NCBI RefSeq assembly: GCF_009363715.1
Contig: NZ_CP045404.1
Location: 1,394,001-1,458,000 of the forward strand
Length of the DNA stretch: 64,000 nt
From: Roseovarius sp. THAF9
GTDB taxonomy: Bacteria > Pseudomonadota > Alphaproteobacteria > Rhodobacterales > Rhodobacteraceae
Direction: 5' to 3'
Of this stretch, positions 1 through 8,932 are shown in pieces. Position 1 is the first letter of the stretch; the number at the start of each line of letters is the position of its first letter. The notes under the pieces were generated by a model. That model saw only the letters and a program-made list of their open reading frames with translations. It was not told the DNA's origin and did no database searches. The position numbers and the translations under genes are program-made.

Positions 1-789
1 ATAATGCCGCCCGATGCGCATCGGGTTCAGCCGATAGGCATCGGTCTCGGGAAAGGCATGGGTGAACCCGGCGACGAACCGCGCCTCAAGCGCCGCTTCG
101 TCAAACGGCTCCACCGGCTGGTGCCCGCTCTCATCGGCCTCTAGCAGGATCGCGGGCAGGCTCAGCTGCACCCGCTTGGGAAACACGATCGTCCCCGGCG
201 CGGGCAGGTCCGGCGGCTCGATCATAACCACGTCCGCATCCTGCATCAGCTTGAACATCCGCGCCCGCGCCGTGTCGTGGTGGTCAAAACTTTCGGTCAC
301 CAGTTCGACCGGCTCCGACGCCTCGACCAGCCCCGCCATGTCCCGTTCATGCGGCGGATCAAAGGCCTCGTCCCCGGCACAAAAGGCCCGGTAACAGCGG
401 TACGTCTCGACCGCCTGCTTGTCTTGCAGCACCGTCACGAAGGCCCCGTCCGGCGGCATGCCCGGCGGGCTCAGGAACACGACCGACAGCAGGGTCCGCT
501 TCAGTTGTGCGCCCGGATTGTCGGTGTAATAGGCCTGCCCCTGCGCCGCCTTCAGTGCGGCAGCGTCCCGCACCACGCGCAGCCCGTCGCCGGTCACCTG
601 ATCGTGCAGCAACAGCGCATAGCCCCCCTCGTCCAGCGGCAGCCCCTCCAGGAAGGCATGTCGCTCGATCCCGGATGTGTCTTGGGCCACCGCCGCGTCA
701 TCCTGCAGTGCAGGGCCGTCGCGCAGCACCCACAGCCCCGCCACCAGCAGGGCCATCACACCAAAGGCCAGACCCGCCGCCCTAGACAT
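1..789 (-). CDS. Membrane-anchored hypothetical protein, 3' end outside window
   Basis: I do not recognise the family. The reading frame is open from an ATG at 789 to the left edge, giving 263 residues without a stop, so the C-terminus is missing. Residues 5-21 form one hydrophobic segment, after which the chain is acidic and soluble. This suggests an uncleaved signal anchor with a periplasmic domain. The start overlaps the end of the upstream glutamine-synthetase-family gene by 8 bp, so the two are probably translationally coupled and part of the same operon. Open frames on the opposite strand here are arginine- and proline-rich and look like shadows. Confidence is high that it is a gene and low on any function. 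Confidence 0.72.
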   Translation of the reverse strand, partial: MSRAAGLAFGVMALLVAGLWVLRDGPALQDDAAVAQDTSGIERHAFLEGLPLDEGGYALLLHDQVTGDGLRVVRDAAALKAAQGQAYYTDNPGAQLKRTLLSVVFLSPPGMPPDGAFVTVLQDKQAVETYRCYRAFCAGDEAFDPPHERDMAGLVEASEPVELVTESFDHHDTARARMFKLMQDADVVMIEPPDLPAPGTIVFPKRVQLSLPAILLEADESGHQPVEPFDEAALEARFVAGFTHAFPETDAYRLNPMRIGRHY

Positions 790-2143
790 TCATCAAGAGA
801 TGCTCGCGCTCCCAAGGGGAAATCACCTGTAGAAACTCGGCATATTCCGTGCGCTTGACGATCGAATAGACCCGCGCGAACTCGGGGTGCAGCACGTCGT
901 GCAACGCCTCCGCCTCGTCAAACAGATCCAGCGCCGCGCCCAGCCCGTCGGGGAAATCCGGCTCGCCCTCATAGGCGTCGCCGCGGTATTGCGGCTTGGC
1001 GCGCAGCTCGTTCTTGATCCCCAACAGACCACAGGCCAGGCTGACCGCGATGCCCAGATAGGGGTTGCAGTCCATCCCCGCGATCCGGTTTTCCACCCGC
1101 CGCGCCTCGGGCTTGGACAGGGGCACGCGGATGCCCGTCGTGCGGTTGTCGCGCCCCCATTCCAGGTTGATCGGCGCGGCGTTGTCCTTCACATACCGCC
1201 GATAGGAATTGACGTAAGGCGCCATCACGCCAATCGCCGCCGGCATGTACTCCTGCAAACCGCCGATGAAATGATAGAACATGTCCGTCTCACCACCCTG
1301 AGGCCCGGAAAATGCGTTCTTGCCGGTCTCCATGTCCAGGATCGAGTGGTGGATATGCATCGCACTGCCCGGCTCGGCGGCGATGGGCTTGGCCATGAAG
1401 GTGGCGAAACAATCGTGCCGCAGCGCCGCCTCGCGAATGAGCCGTTTGAAATAGAACACCTCGTCGGCCAGCTTCACCGGGTTGCCATGCCGCAGGTTGA
1501 TCTCCAGCTGGCCCGCGCCGCCTTCCTGGGTGATCCCGTCGATCTCGAAGCCCTGTGCCTCGGCAAAATCGTAGATGTCGTCGATGACGGGGCCGAACTC
1601 GTCCACCGCCGTCATGCTATAGGCCTGCCGCGCGGCCGCCGGACGACCCGACCGGCCCACCATCGGCGCGATCTCCTGCCGCGGGTCCAAATTGCGCGCG
1701 ATCAGAAAGAACTCCATCTCCGGCGCGACGACCGGCTTCAGCCCCAGCTTCTCGTATTGCTGCACCACCCGCTTCAGCACGTTGCGCGGGGCAAAGGGGA
1801 TGGGCTTGCGGTCGCGGTCATGGGCGTCGTGGATCACCTGCAACGTCCAGTCGCCGGTCCAGGGCGCGGCGGTGGCCGTGGTCATGTCGGGCGTCAGGAT
1901 CATGTCGCGCTCGATGAACCCTTCTGCCCCCGCAGCCTCGCCCCAGTCTCCAGTGATCGTCTGGTAGAATATCGAGTCGGGCAGGTGGAAATAGTCCTGC
2001 CGCGCAAACTTGCTCGCCGGCACCGCCTTGCCCCGCGCGATGCCGGGCAGGTCGGCGATGATGCATTCCACCTCGTCCAGCTTTCGGTTCTCCAGATAGG
2101 TCTGCGCCGCCTCGGGCAGTCCGGTCGTCCAGTCCTTGGCCAT
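782..2143 (-). CDS. Glutamine synthetase family protein (gamma-glutamylamine ligase-like)
   Basis: This 453-residue protein is an ATP-dependent ligase of the glutamine synthetase fold. The N-terminal beta-grasp part carries the IADLPGIARGKAVP stretch. The catalytic part has GAGQLEINLRHGNP, the metal and ATP motif MHIHHS near residue 260, and NRTTGIRVP near residue 330. It lacks the adenylylation loop expected of GlnA. Family members such as PuuA glutamylate putrescine or other amines, and I infer a similar role because a glutamine amidotransferase and a second paralog lie upstream on the same strand. The ATG at 2143 is preceded by AGGAAAGGGG. An in-frame upstream extension to 2290 lies inside the neighbouring amidotransferase gene and is rejected. 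The true substrate cannot be read from sequence. Confidence 0.9.
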   Translation of the reverse strand: MAKDWTTGLPEAAQTYLENRKLDEVECIIADLPGIARGKAVPASKFARQDYFHLPDSIFYQTITGDWGEAAGAEGFIERDMILTPDMTTATAAPWTGDWTLQVIHDAHDRDRKPIPFAPRNVLKRVVQQYEKLGLKPVVAPEMEFFLIARNLDPRQEIAPMVGRSGRPAAARQAYSMTAVDEFGPVIDDIYDFAEAQGFEIDGITQEGGAGQLEINLRHGNPVKLADEVFYFKRLIREAALRHDCFATFMAKPIAAEPGSAMHIHHSILDMETGKNAFSGPQGGETDMFYHFIGGLQEYMPAAIGVMAPYVNSYRRYVKDNAAPINLEWGRDNRTTGIRVPLSKPEARRVENRIAGMDCNPYLGIAVSLACGLLGIKNELRAKPQYRGDAYEGEPDFPDGLGAALDLFDEAEALHDVLHPEFARVYSIVKRTEYAEFLQVISPWEREHLLMNV

Positions 2144-2144
2144 G

Positions 2145-2822
2145 TCAGGCCCCTTTCCTGAAATGCGCCGCCATGCGCTCGGCAAAGGCGGCGGCGTCCG
2201 TGGGCGTCTCGGCACTGGCGGTCGCCTGGGCCAGCTGATCGTCGGGCACCACACCCGCGCCGCGCTGGTCAATGATGGTCTGCAACACATGCGCGGTAAA
2301 TTCCGGGTGCGGCTGGATCGTCAGGATCCTGTCCCCGATCATCAGCGCCGCGTTCTCGCAGAACTCCGATTGCCCGATCACCTCGGCGCCCTCGGGCAGC
2401 TCGACCACCTGGTCCTGGTGCCAGGCGTGCATCGCCATCGGCTTGCCCTCGATCTGGTACTCGGTGCGCCCCACGGACCAGCCACCGGGAAATTTGACCA
2501 CCTTGCCGCCCAAGGCCTGCGCGATGATCTGGTGGCCAAAGCACACCCCGATCAGTGGCTTGCCCGCGTCGCGGATATCCCGGATGAACGCCTCCAGCGG
2601 CTTGATCCACGGATGGTCCTCGTAAGCGCCGTGCTTGGAGCCGGTGATCAACCAGCCATGGGCGTCGTCGGGGCTCTCGGGGTAAACCTCGTCCACCACG
2701 TCATACCGCTCGAAGGTAAAGCCGTCCCGCCCCAGCAGGTCGGCGAACATCGCGTCATAATCGCCCGTGCTCTCGATCAGGTCGGGCAGGGCGTGGCCGG
2801 TCATCAGGATGCCGATTTTCAT
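2145..2822 (-). CDS. Type 1 glutamine amidotransferase
   Basis: This 225-residue protein is a stand-alone class I glutamine amidotransferase, related to the GMP synthase amidotransferase domain. The nucleophile lies in GVCFGHQ (Cys94) and the other catalytic residues in QPHPEF (His172, Glu174). No synthetase domain is attached. Its stop codon ends one base before the start of the glutamine-synthetase-family gene, so the two are co-transcribed. Lying between two amine-glutamylating enzymes, it may hydrolyse gamma-glutamyl intermediates, as PuuD does in the putrescine pathway, although PuuD itself belongs to a different subgroup. The role is inferred. A 14-bp palindrome lies 12 bp upstream of its start and could be an operator. 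Confidence 0.9.
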   Translation of the reverse strand: MKIGILMTGHALPDLIESTGDYDAMFADLLGRDGFTFERYDVVDEVYPESPDDAHGWLITGSKHGAYEDHPWIKPLEAFIRDIRDAGKPLIGVCFGHQIIAQALGGKVVKFPGGWSVGRTEYQIEGKPMAMHAWHQDQVVELPEGAEVIGQSEFCENAALMIGDRILTIQPHPEFTAHVLQTIIDQRGAGVVPDDQLAQATASAETPTDAAAFAERMAAHFRKGA

Positions 2823-2833
2823 GTCACACCAGA

Positions 2834-2847
2834 AATTTGATCAAATT
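2834..2847. promoter_or_regulatory. Perfect palindrome AATTTGATCAAATT, candidate operator
   Basis: The 14-bp sequence is its own reverse complement and ends 12 bp upstream of the ATG of the amidotransferase gene at 2822. It sits in an AT-rich patch within GC-rich surroundings, a typical place for a repressor of the minus-strand amidotransferase/ligase operon. The cognate regulator is unknown. It differs from the FNR box, which has four bases between the TTGAT and ATCAA arms. Confidence 0.45.
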
Positions 2848-3026
2848 AACGCTAGCCGAGCCAATCGGCCCGTTCAAGGCCGTTCTAGGCCATTTCCGGC
2901 GCCCACGCCACGGGGTCCGCGCGTCCGGCGGGTTAACGATTTCGGTTTCAAAAAAATACCGCCGCGATACCACCTGTATACCGACGCGATACCGACATGG
3001 GTTTGCGGCGTTAATCTCTCAATCGC

Positions 3027-4343
3027 TCAGACCGTTTCAAGGTAGATTTTCCACTGCTCCGCCGGGTCCATCTCGGCGAAAAGTGCCAGTTCTTGCCGCT
3101 TGGTCATCACAAGGTTCTGGATCAGCATCGGGTCAAATACCCGCGCCAGAATGGGCGCCGACTCAAACAGGTCAATCGCGCTCTCCCAGTCCTCGCAAAG
3201 CTGCAAGAGGTTGAGATCATAGGCATTTCCCGTGATCGGCTCGGGCGGTTCCAACGCGTCCTCGATGCCCGTCAGCGCTGCACCCATCACGCCCGCAAAG
3301 GTCAGATACGGGTTGGTATCGCCCCCCGCGACCCGGTGTTCGATCCGCCGCGCCTTGGGGCTGCCCCCCGGCACCCGAATGGCCGCCGTCCGGTTCTCAT
3401 AGGCCCAGGCCACCCCCGTCGGCGCATGGGCGCCGGGCACCAACCTGTCATAGCTGTTGGCATGGGGTGCAAACAGCAACGTGCTTTCCCGCATCGCTGC
3501 GATGCACCCGGCAACCGCCTGTTTCAAAAGGGATGTTCCCTCGTCCCCGCCATTGTCGAAAACGTTCTTGCCGGCCTCGTCCCAGACCGAGAAATGCAGG
3601 TGCATCCCGTTGCCCGCATCGTCGGCAAAGGGCTTGGCCATGAAGGTGGCGGCGAACCCGTGCGTGCGCGCCAGGTTGCGGATCAGCCGCTTGAACAGCC
3701 ACGTATCATCGGCGGCTCGCATCGCGTCCTGATGGTTCAACGTGATCTCGAACTGGCCCACACCGCTTTCGCTGGTCATGGTCTGGGCAGGGATGCCCAT
3801 GGCCGCACAGGCCTCGTAAAGCTCTGACAGGAAGGGGTCGAACAGATCCAGCTGCGCCAAGGACAGGATCTCTTCCGATCCGATCTCACGGCCCGTTAGG
3901 GGGTTCTTAACCGGGCTGAGCGTATCGTCACTGTCATCGACCAGGGTGAATTCCAGCTCGGTCGCGGCCACCACGCGCCATCCCCGCTTGGCATAGCGCG
4001 CCAGTACAGCGTCCAGGGCGTGGCGCGGGTCGCCCTCAAACGGTTGGCCATCCTCGTGATACATGGCCATCGGCACCAGCGGCTGTTCGGTTTCCAGCCA
4101 GGGCAGCGGCAGGGCGCCACGACCGGTGGGCAGCAGGATGCCATCGGCGTCCCCGGTTTCGAAGACCAACGGGCTGTCCTCGATATCTGCCCCGAAGATG
4201 TCGAGGTTCAGCGCCGAGATGGGCATCCTGATCGCGCCCTTGTCCAGCTTGCCGGCATAGTCGCCCGGCACGCGCTTGCCGCGCATGCGCCCGTTCAGGT
4301 CGCACGCCGCCACGCGAAAGGTCTGGTATGTCGAAAGGTCCAT
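3027..4343 (-). CDS. Glutamine synthetase family protein, second paralog
   Basis: This 438-residue protein is a second glutamine-synthetase-fold ligase. GVGQFEITLNHQD, MHLHFS near residue 245 and NRTAAIRVPGG near residue 315 mark the active site. It is clearly diverged from the paralog at 782-2143, so the two probably act on different amines. It lies upstream of the amidotransferase gene with a 204-bp AT-rich gap, which leaves room for a separate promoter of the downstream pair. The start at 4343 (MDLSTYQTF) is chosen because the 23 residues before it run back into a terminator hairpin and look random. No strong Shine-Dalgarno sequence is visible. The substrate is unknown. Confidence 0.87.
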   Translation of the reverse strand: MDLSTYQTFRVAACDLNGRMRGKRVPGDYAGKLDKGAIRMPISALNLDIFGADIEDSPLVFETGDADGILLPTGRGALPLPWLETEQPLVPMAMYHEDGQPFEGDPRHALDAVLARYAKRGWRVVAATELEFTLVDDSDDTLSPVKNPLTGREIGSEEILSLAQLDLFDPFLSELYEACAAMGIPAQTMTSESGVGQFEITLNHQDAMRAADDTWLFKRLIRNLARTHGFAATFMAKPFADDAGNGMHLHFSVWDEAGKNVFDNGGDEGTSLLKQAVAGCIAAMRESTLLFAPHANSYDRLVPGAHAPTGVAWAYENRTAAIRVPGGSPKARRIEHRVAGGDTNPYLTFAGVMGAALTGIEDALEPPEPITGNAYDLNLLQLCEDWESAIDLFESAPILARVFDPMLIQNLVMTKRQELALFAEMDPAEQWKIYLETV

Positions 4344-4363
4344 GAGGCGCTTCTTTATCCAAG

Positions 4364-4408
4364 AAGAAAGCCGGCGGCCAGATACATTCGACCGCCCGGC
4401 TTTTTCTT
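4364..4408 (-). terminator. Intrinsic terminator after the aldolase gene
   Basis: An inverted repeat pairs 4364-4377 (AAGAAAGCCGGCGG) with 4392-4408 (CCGCCCGGCTTTTTCTT) with small bulges. Read on the minus strand it follows the aldolase stop at 4433 and ends in a T-rich run (CTTTCTTCTT). Its 5' arm is shared with the recurrent intergenic motif at 4392-4420. Confidence 0.65.
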
Positions 4409-4420
4409 GCAAAAATACTC
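4392..4420 (-). repeat. Intergenic repeat copy A (GAGTATTTTTGCAAGAAAAA type)
   Basis: Read on the minus strand this is GAGTATTTTTGCAAGAAAAA followed by GCCGGGCGG. Copies with the same layout lie at 31903-31933, 53319-53349 and 27625-27656, and a related copy at 63157-63186. All are at the ends of genes. Confidence 0.6.
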
Positions 4421-4432
4421 AATTCCAGAGGG

Positions 4433-5326
4433 TTACCCCGAAACTGACGCTCGATGGATGCTGTCGATCGACGCCGCGATCGTATCGTTGAACTCTGCGT
4501 CGGACTGCTGTGCCGACAGCCCCTCTGTCAGCGCGCGCGAGAAACTGGCGATCATGCCGGTGTTCTTCGACAGCCGGTCATTGGCTTCGTCGCGGGAATA
4601 CCCACCCGACAGCGCCACGACCCGCAGCACGCGCGGGTGGTCCACCAACGGTTTGTAATGGTTCGATGTCTCGGGCAGCGTCAGCTTCAACATCACCTCG
4701 CGCCCCTCGGGCAGTTTGTCCAGATGCTTGGCGATCTCGTCGCGCAGGATCGCCTCGGCCTCGGCCTTGTCACTGATCGAGATGGTCACTTCCGGCTCGA
4801 TGATCGGCACCAGCCCATGATCGAGAATGACGTTGCCGATCTCGAACTGCTGGTCAACCACTGCGGCAATGCCCGAGGGCGAGGCCGCATTGATCACCGA
4901 CCGCATCTTGGTGCCGAAGATGCCCGCGTCATTTGCGCGGCCCAGAAGGATCTCCAGGTCGGGGATCGGTTTCATCAGCTGAACGCCATCAGCTTCGTCC
5001 GCCAACCCCTTGTCCACCTTCAGAAAAGGCACCACGCCGCGCTCTTGCCACAGGTACTGCGCAGACGGCTTGCCCCCCATCTCGCGGTCCATGGTCATCT
5101 CGAACAGGATCGCGCCCAGCACCTTGTCGCCGGTAAAGGCGGGGGCCTGTGCGATACGGGTCCGCATGTCGTGGACCAGATCGAACATCTCCTCGTCCGA
5201 GCCGTAAGCATCTTCCTCGACCCCATAAAGGCGCAGCGCTTTTGGGGTCGATCCGCCTGACTGGTCCAACGCCGCGATAAACCCTTGCCCTGCGCGCACC
5301 TGCTCCGTTTGTTCAGCCTTCGACAT
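4433..5326 (-). CDS. Class I fructose-bisphosphate aldolase
   Basis: This 297-residue protein matches the short bacterial class I (Schiff-base) fructose-1,6-bisphosphate aldolases. The N-terminal GFIAALDQSGGSTPKAL and the lysine in VMLKLTLPE near residue 212 fit the family. It reversibly splits fructose-1,6-bisphosphate into dihydroxyacetone phosphate and glyceraldehyde-3-phosphate in the cytosol. The nearby phosphoglycerate kinase gene on the same strand fits a central carbon metabolism block, probably gluconeogenic in organisms that use the Entner-Doudoroff route. It is followed by a terminator, so it is likely the last gene of its transcript. The ATG at 5326 has a modest AAGAGGGA ribosome binding site. 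Confidence 0.92.
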   Translation of the reverse strand: MSKAEQTEQVRAGQGFIAALDQSGGSTPKALRLYGVEEDAYGSDEEMFDLVHDMRTRIAQAPAFTGDKVLGAILFEMTMDREMGGKPSAQYLWQERGVVPFLKVDKGLADEADGVQLMKPIPDLEILLGRANDAGIFGTKMRSVINAASPSGIAAVVDQQFEIGNVILDHGLVPIIEPEVTISISDKAEAEAILRDEIAKHLDKLPEGREVMLKLTLPETSNHYKPLVDHPRVLRVVALSGGYSRDEANDRLSKNTGMIASFSRALTEGLSAQQSDAEFNDTIAASIDSIHRASVSG

Positions 5327-5402
5327 GCCATCCCTCTTGCCGGTAAATCATATTTGCCTGTGTCATACGTGAGCGCCGCGTGCCGCGCAATGCTCGGTGG
5401 CG

Positions 5403-5858
5403 CTAACGCGGCGGGTCCGCGCGCAGGTAATGCATCGGCAGCCCCCATGTCGTGCAGCCCTGGCATGTCAGCCGCCCAGCGCCGTCCGGGATAAGTACGA
5501 TCGGGTCGGCACTGTCATGATGGCAGTAGCGGACGGCCCAGCCATTCGTGTAATTCAGTTCGATTGCTCTGTCGTCGCGCAAGCAGACCTCCAGCGACAG
5601 AAGGCCGATGGCAACCGGGCTATACGCCAACCGCTCGTTGAAAAAGGCGCGATGTTGCCGGATTAGCAGTGTCGGGGTGGCGGACCCGCGCTTAATCGTC
5701 TGGGTTATACGATCCGCCAGCGGATCGTCCGCGGTCCTTCTGCGGTCCATCACGTAGAACCCGTCATGCGGGTTGGCGGGATAGATCAGCGCCTCGACCC
5801 ACGGATAGAGCAGGCCGCGGGCATACCTGTCCCACGCGCGCCACGCCAGCGCGGACAT
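5403..5858 (-). CDS. Hypothetical protein with C-terminal CxxC
   Basis: This protein of about 151 residues is of unknown family. It contains many aromatic residues (YPWVEALIYPANPHDGFYV), a charged middle and a CQGC pair near the C-terminus, which could bind a metal or form a disulfide. There is no signal peptide or clear membrane segment. It lies 40 bp downstream of the 532-residue secreted protein on the same strand, so co-transcription is likely. The start at 5858 (MSALAWRAW) is the first ATG after the upstream gene ends. A longer in-frame extension overlaps that gene and is rejected. Existence is moderately supported by ordinary protein-like composition. Confidence 0.6.
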   Translation of the reverse strand: MSALAWRAWDRYARGLLYPWVEALIYPANPHDGFYVMDRRRTADDPLADRITQTIKRGSATPTLLIRQHRAFFNERLAYSPVAIGLLSLEVCLRDDRAIELNYTNGWAVRYCHHDSADPIVLIPDGAGRLTCQGCTTWGLPMHYLRADPPR

Positions 5859-5898
5859 AATGAGGGCAGGCCGCAGATAAGCAGAACGCGTCGCAAGC

Positions 5899-7497
5899 TC
5901 AGTCCGCTTTGGAGTACCGGTCGGCCAGATCACGCTCGATCCAGTTCGCCAGCGCGCGGGTCTGGATTTCGGACCGCAAGTCCGCCCATGCCGCGCGCAG
6001 CTCTGCGCCGCGATTCTCGAAACGGTTCTCGATATCTTCGCGCAGGGGCCGGGCGCCGATATCGCCCGCCGCTTCGGCAATCAGGGCGAAGTAATAGGCT
6101 TGCCGGTACGAGCGGGGCGCGCCAAGCCCGGTGAAATAGGCCAGCGCCCGCGCCCGCACCGCACGGATATCGTCGCCCGGGAGCAGGTCGGCGCCAGCGC
6201 CCTGCGCCTGAAGATGCGCGTCCTGCGCCGCGATGACCTGCAACGTGGTGAGCCGCTCTTCCAACCGGTCCAGCATGGCAATCGCACCGGGCTGTCGCCC
6301 CGCGGACGCGATGAGCGTATTCCGGTAGGCGGTCGCCGGGTCGGTTCCGGCCTGCGCCTGCGCTGTCAGCAGAGCGGCCTCGGCGGCCTCGGCACCGCCG
6401 CCCTCGACCAGCGGCGACAGGATGTCGGGCACCAGCGCCTCGGCACGGGGCACCCCGCTACCGTTCAAAAGCGCGCGCGCCAGGGTCAGCCGCTCGGTCG
6501 CACTTACGTCGCCGCTATCCAGCCGCGCCAAAATGCCGGCATCCAGCAGTTCGGATTGCGCCAGCGGCGCAATGCGCGCGTCAGGCGCCAGCGCCTGCAA
6601 CAGTTCCTCGGGGCGTTCGTAGATCTCGGGCTCCAGCACTATGCCGCCTTCGGGCAGCTGAGCCTCGATCGTGATCTCCCCGGGCTCGCGCACAAAGCCG
6701 GCCACATGCTCCATCAGGTCGTCGATGAACCGCCGCTCCGTCGCGGTCAGGGCGCGGGTGCCGTTGTTGCTGAGCATGTTGGTCAGTTCCTCGGTTCCAA
6801 GCCCCTGGATCACCTCGGGCTGGCGCAGGTTCTCGGGGATAAGCGACGATAGCCGATCCCACCCGCCTTGATCCTGCAGGCCAACAACGGCACGACGTAC
6901 GCGGATTGCCGGATCGCCCGGCAGGCCGAACTGGTCCAGCCGCGGCAGGACCGCCCCGGCCGCCTCCAGGTCGAGGATCGCCAGATCGTTCACCGCCGCC
7001 GAGCCGTTGACCCGGATCTCGCCGGTGCTGTGCACGTACTCGGCCTCATAGGTCAGCCGATCCACCTCGATCGCGTTGTACCCGGCCGAACGCAGGCCAA
7101 GCCCCACATCGCGGGGCACGCAGGCAATCGCGGCATTGGCCCCGACCATCGTGCTTGAAATCGTGGCCACGCCGAACGCCGCCGCCGGCTGGCCCAGATC
7201 GACGCTGACCCTCTGGACTGTGATCTCGCACTGGCGGGCGCGGTCGTGGGGCAGTTGCGGGCGCAGGGTCACCCCGGTCAAGGCCACGGTCCCGCGCAGG
7301 ATATCGGTCTGCAGATGCTCGTACTCGACCTCCATCTGCGTTCGCAGCGCCGATATGGCGATGCTGGCCAGGCTTTCGGCGATACCGTCGACGGTGACAA
7401 GGTCAAGCAGGCTTGGCTTCGGGTCGCCTTCCGCGCCGCCCGGCGTGGCAAGGCCAAGGCAAAAGACAGCCGCGATGGCAGGTGTGAAACGACGCAT
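5899..7497 (-). CDS. Secreted hypothetical protein, 532 residues
   Basis: I do not recognise the family. Residues 1-22 (MRRFTPAIAAVFCLGLATPG) form a signal peptide with a probable cleavage after GGA, so it is exported to the periplasm. The first half is beta-rich (VALTGVTLRPQLP, VDRLTYEAEYV). The C-terminal third is alanine-rich and helical, and ends in a Sel1/TPR-like stretch (GAPRSYRQAYYFALIAEAAGD). The start at 7497 follows GGGGGAGCCC and directly gives the signal peptide. A frame extension to 7587 would bury it. Neighbours are pgk upstream and a small unknown gene downstream, and neither reveals its role. Confidence 0.75.
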   Translation of the reverse strand: MRRFTPAIAAVFCLGLATPGGAEGDPKPSLLDLVTVDGIAESLASIAISALRTQMEVEYEHLQTDILRGTVALTGVTLRPQLPHDRARQCEITVQRVSVDLGQPAAAFGVATISSTMVGANAAIACVPRDVGLGLRSAGYNAIEVDRLTYEAEYVHSTGEIRVNGSAAVNDLAILDLEAAGAVLPRLDQFGLPGDPAIRVRRAVVGLQDQGGWDRLSSLIPENLRQPEVIQGLGTEELTNMLSNNGTRALTATERRFIDDLMEHVAGFVREPGEITIEAQLPEGGIVLEPEIYERPEELLQALAPDARIAPLAQSELLDAGILARLDSGDVSATERLTLARALLNGSGVPRAEALVPDILSPLVEGGGAEAAEAALLTAQAQAGTDPATAYRNTLIASAGRQPGAIAMLDRLEERLTTLQVIAAQDAHLQAQGAGADLLPGDDIRAVRARALAYFTGLGAPRSYRQAYYFALIAEAAGDIGARPLREDIENRFENRGAELRAAWADLRSEIQTRALANWIERDLADRYSKAD

Positions 7498-7617
7498 GAT
7501 GGGCTCCCCCGGTGAAAACGTGCTGGGGCAGGCTAGGCCCGCACCGAACGATACCACAGTCCGGGATTCCATACCTTTGAAAAGCAAGCCTGGCGCCCAA
7601 TGGCGGCCAGGACGGTC

Positions 7618-8802
7618 TCAGCCGCCCAGGGCGGCCACACCCGGCAGCGTTTTACCTTCCATCCACTCCAAAAACGCGCCACCGGCGGTGGAGATATAGG
7701 TGAAATCCTCGGTCGCGCCCGCCTGGTTGAGGGCCGCCACGGTGTCACCGCCCCCTGCGACCGAGGTCAAATTTCCGTCACGGCTGCGCTGCGCGGCATG
7801 AGCGGCGGCGGCGTTGGTGGCCGCATCGAATGGCTCGATCTCGAAGGCACCCAGCGGGCCGTTCCAGATAAGCGTCCGCGCCGTGTCAAGAGCGGCAGTG
7901 ATGCGCGCGACAGCCTGCGGCCCGGCATCCAGGATCATCGCATCGTCGGGGCAGGCATGGGCCGGAACCGTCTGGTGCGCGGCGCCTGCGCGAAACTCCT
8001 CTGCCACCACGACATCGGCGGGCAGCAGGATCTCACAGCCCGCGCCGCCGGCCTTGACCATGATGTCACGCGCTGTGTCGGCCATCTCGTGCTCGCACAG
8101 AGATTTGCCAACGCTCAGACCCTGCGCGGCCAGGAACGTGTTGGCCATCCCGCCGCCGATCACCAGCTTGTCCACCTTCTCGACGAGGTTGCCCAGCAGG
8201 TCCAGCTTGGTCGAGACCTTGGCCCCGCCCACCACAGCCACGACGGGCCGTTCGGGATTGCCGAGTGCCGCTTCCAGTGCCGACAGTTCGGCCTGCATCA
8301 GCCGCCCCGCGCAGGCGGGCAGGTGGCGGGCCAGCGCCTCGGTCGAGGCATGGGCGCGGTGCGCGGCCGAAAAGGCATCGTTGCAATAGACATCGCCAAG
8401 ACCTGAAAGGCGCGCGGCAAAGTCGGCATCGTTCGCCTCTTCGCCCGGATGAAAGCGGATGTTCTCCAGCAGCAACACCTCGGCCGCCTTGGCTTCTGCC
8501 GTGGGCTCTTCGGCGCCTTCCAGCGTTTCGATAAACTGCACGGTATGCCCCGTCGCCTGTTGCAGGGCGGGCACCACCTGGCGCAGTGACATCGCGTCGA
8601 CCACCTTGCCCTTGGGACGCCCGAAATGCGCCAGCAAGAGTGGCTTGCCGCCCGCTGCGAGGATGGCGTCAATGGTCGGCTTGATGCGTTCCAGCCGCGT
8701 GGCGTCGGTGACGCGCCCGTTCTCGACGGGAACGTTGATATCCACCCGTGTCAGCACGGTCTTGCCGTCGAGGTCCATGTCATCGAGCGTCTTCCAGGCC
8801 AT
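7618..8802 (-). CDS. pgk: Phosphoglycerate kinase
   Basis: This 394-residue protein has the normal length and the family signatures: [15 protein letters not shown] at the N-terminus, the substrate loop [22 protein letters not shown], and the C-terminal nucleotide motif [12 protein letters not shown]. It transfers phosphate between 1,3-bisphosphoglycerate and ADP in glycolysis and gluconeogenesis, in the cytosol. The ATG at 8802 follows AAGGAAA at the right spacing. A frame extension to 9072 overlaps the divergent cyclophilin gene and is rejected. The 130-bp gap to that gene must hold both promoters. The aldolase two genes downstream completes a small sugar-phosphate block. Confidence 0.96.
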   Translation of the reverse strand: MAWKTLDDMDLDGKTVLTRVDINVPVENGRVTDATRLERIKPTIDAILAAGGKPLLLAHFGRPKGKVVDAMSLRQVVPALQQATGHTVQFIETLEGAEEPTAEAKAAEVLLLENIRFHPGEEANDADFAARLSGLGDVYCNDAFSAAHRAHASTEALARHLPACAGRLMQAELSALEAALGNPERPVVAVVGGAKVSTKLDLLGNLVEKVDKLVIGGGMANTFLAAQGLSVGKSLCEHEMADTARDIMVKAGGAGCEILLPADVVVAEEFRAGAAHQTVPAHACPDDAMILDAGPQAVARITAALDTARTLIWNGPLGAFEIEPFDAATNAAAAHAAQRSRDGNLTSVAGGGDTVAALNQAGATEDFTYISTAGGAFLEWMEGKTLPGVAALGG

Positions 8803-8932
8803 CGCTTGGTTTCCTTTCGGGTGGCAGTCGCCGGCCTTTTGGCGCGACCTTGCAGGGGCGTCAAGCTCTGGCTTGGCAATCCCGGGCTGAGCGCCTAGGT
8901 ATTGCCCAACCCAAGTCAACAAGGAGGCCCGC

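Noticed and set aside
887..2161. 424-residue plus-strand frame opposite the first ligase gene
   Set aside because: Composition is rich in Arg, His and Leu with no domain, and the opposite strand has intact glutamine synthetase motifs. Typical shadow in GC-rich DNA.
2834..2847. FNR/FnrL box
   Set aside because: The FNR box needs four bases between TTGAT and ATCAA. Here the arms are fused, so another regulator is more likely.
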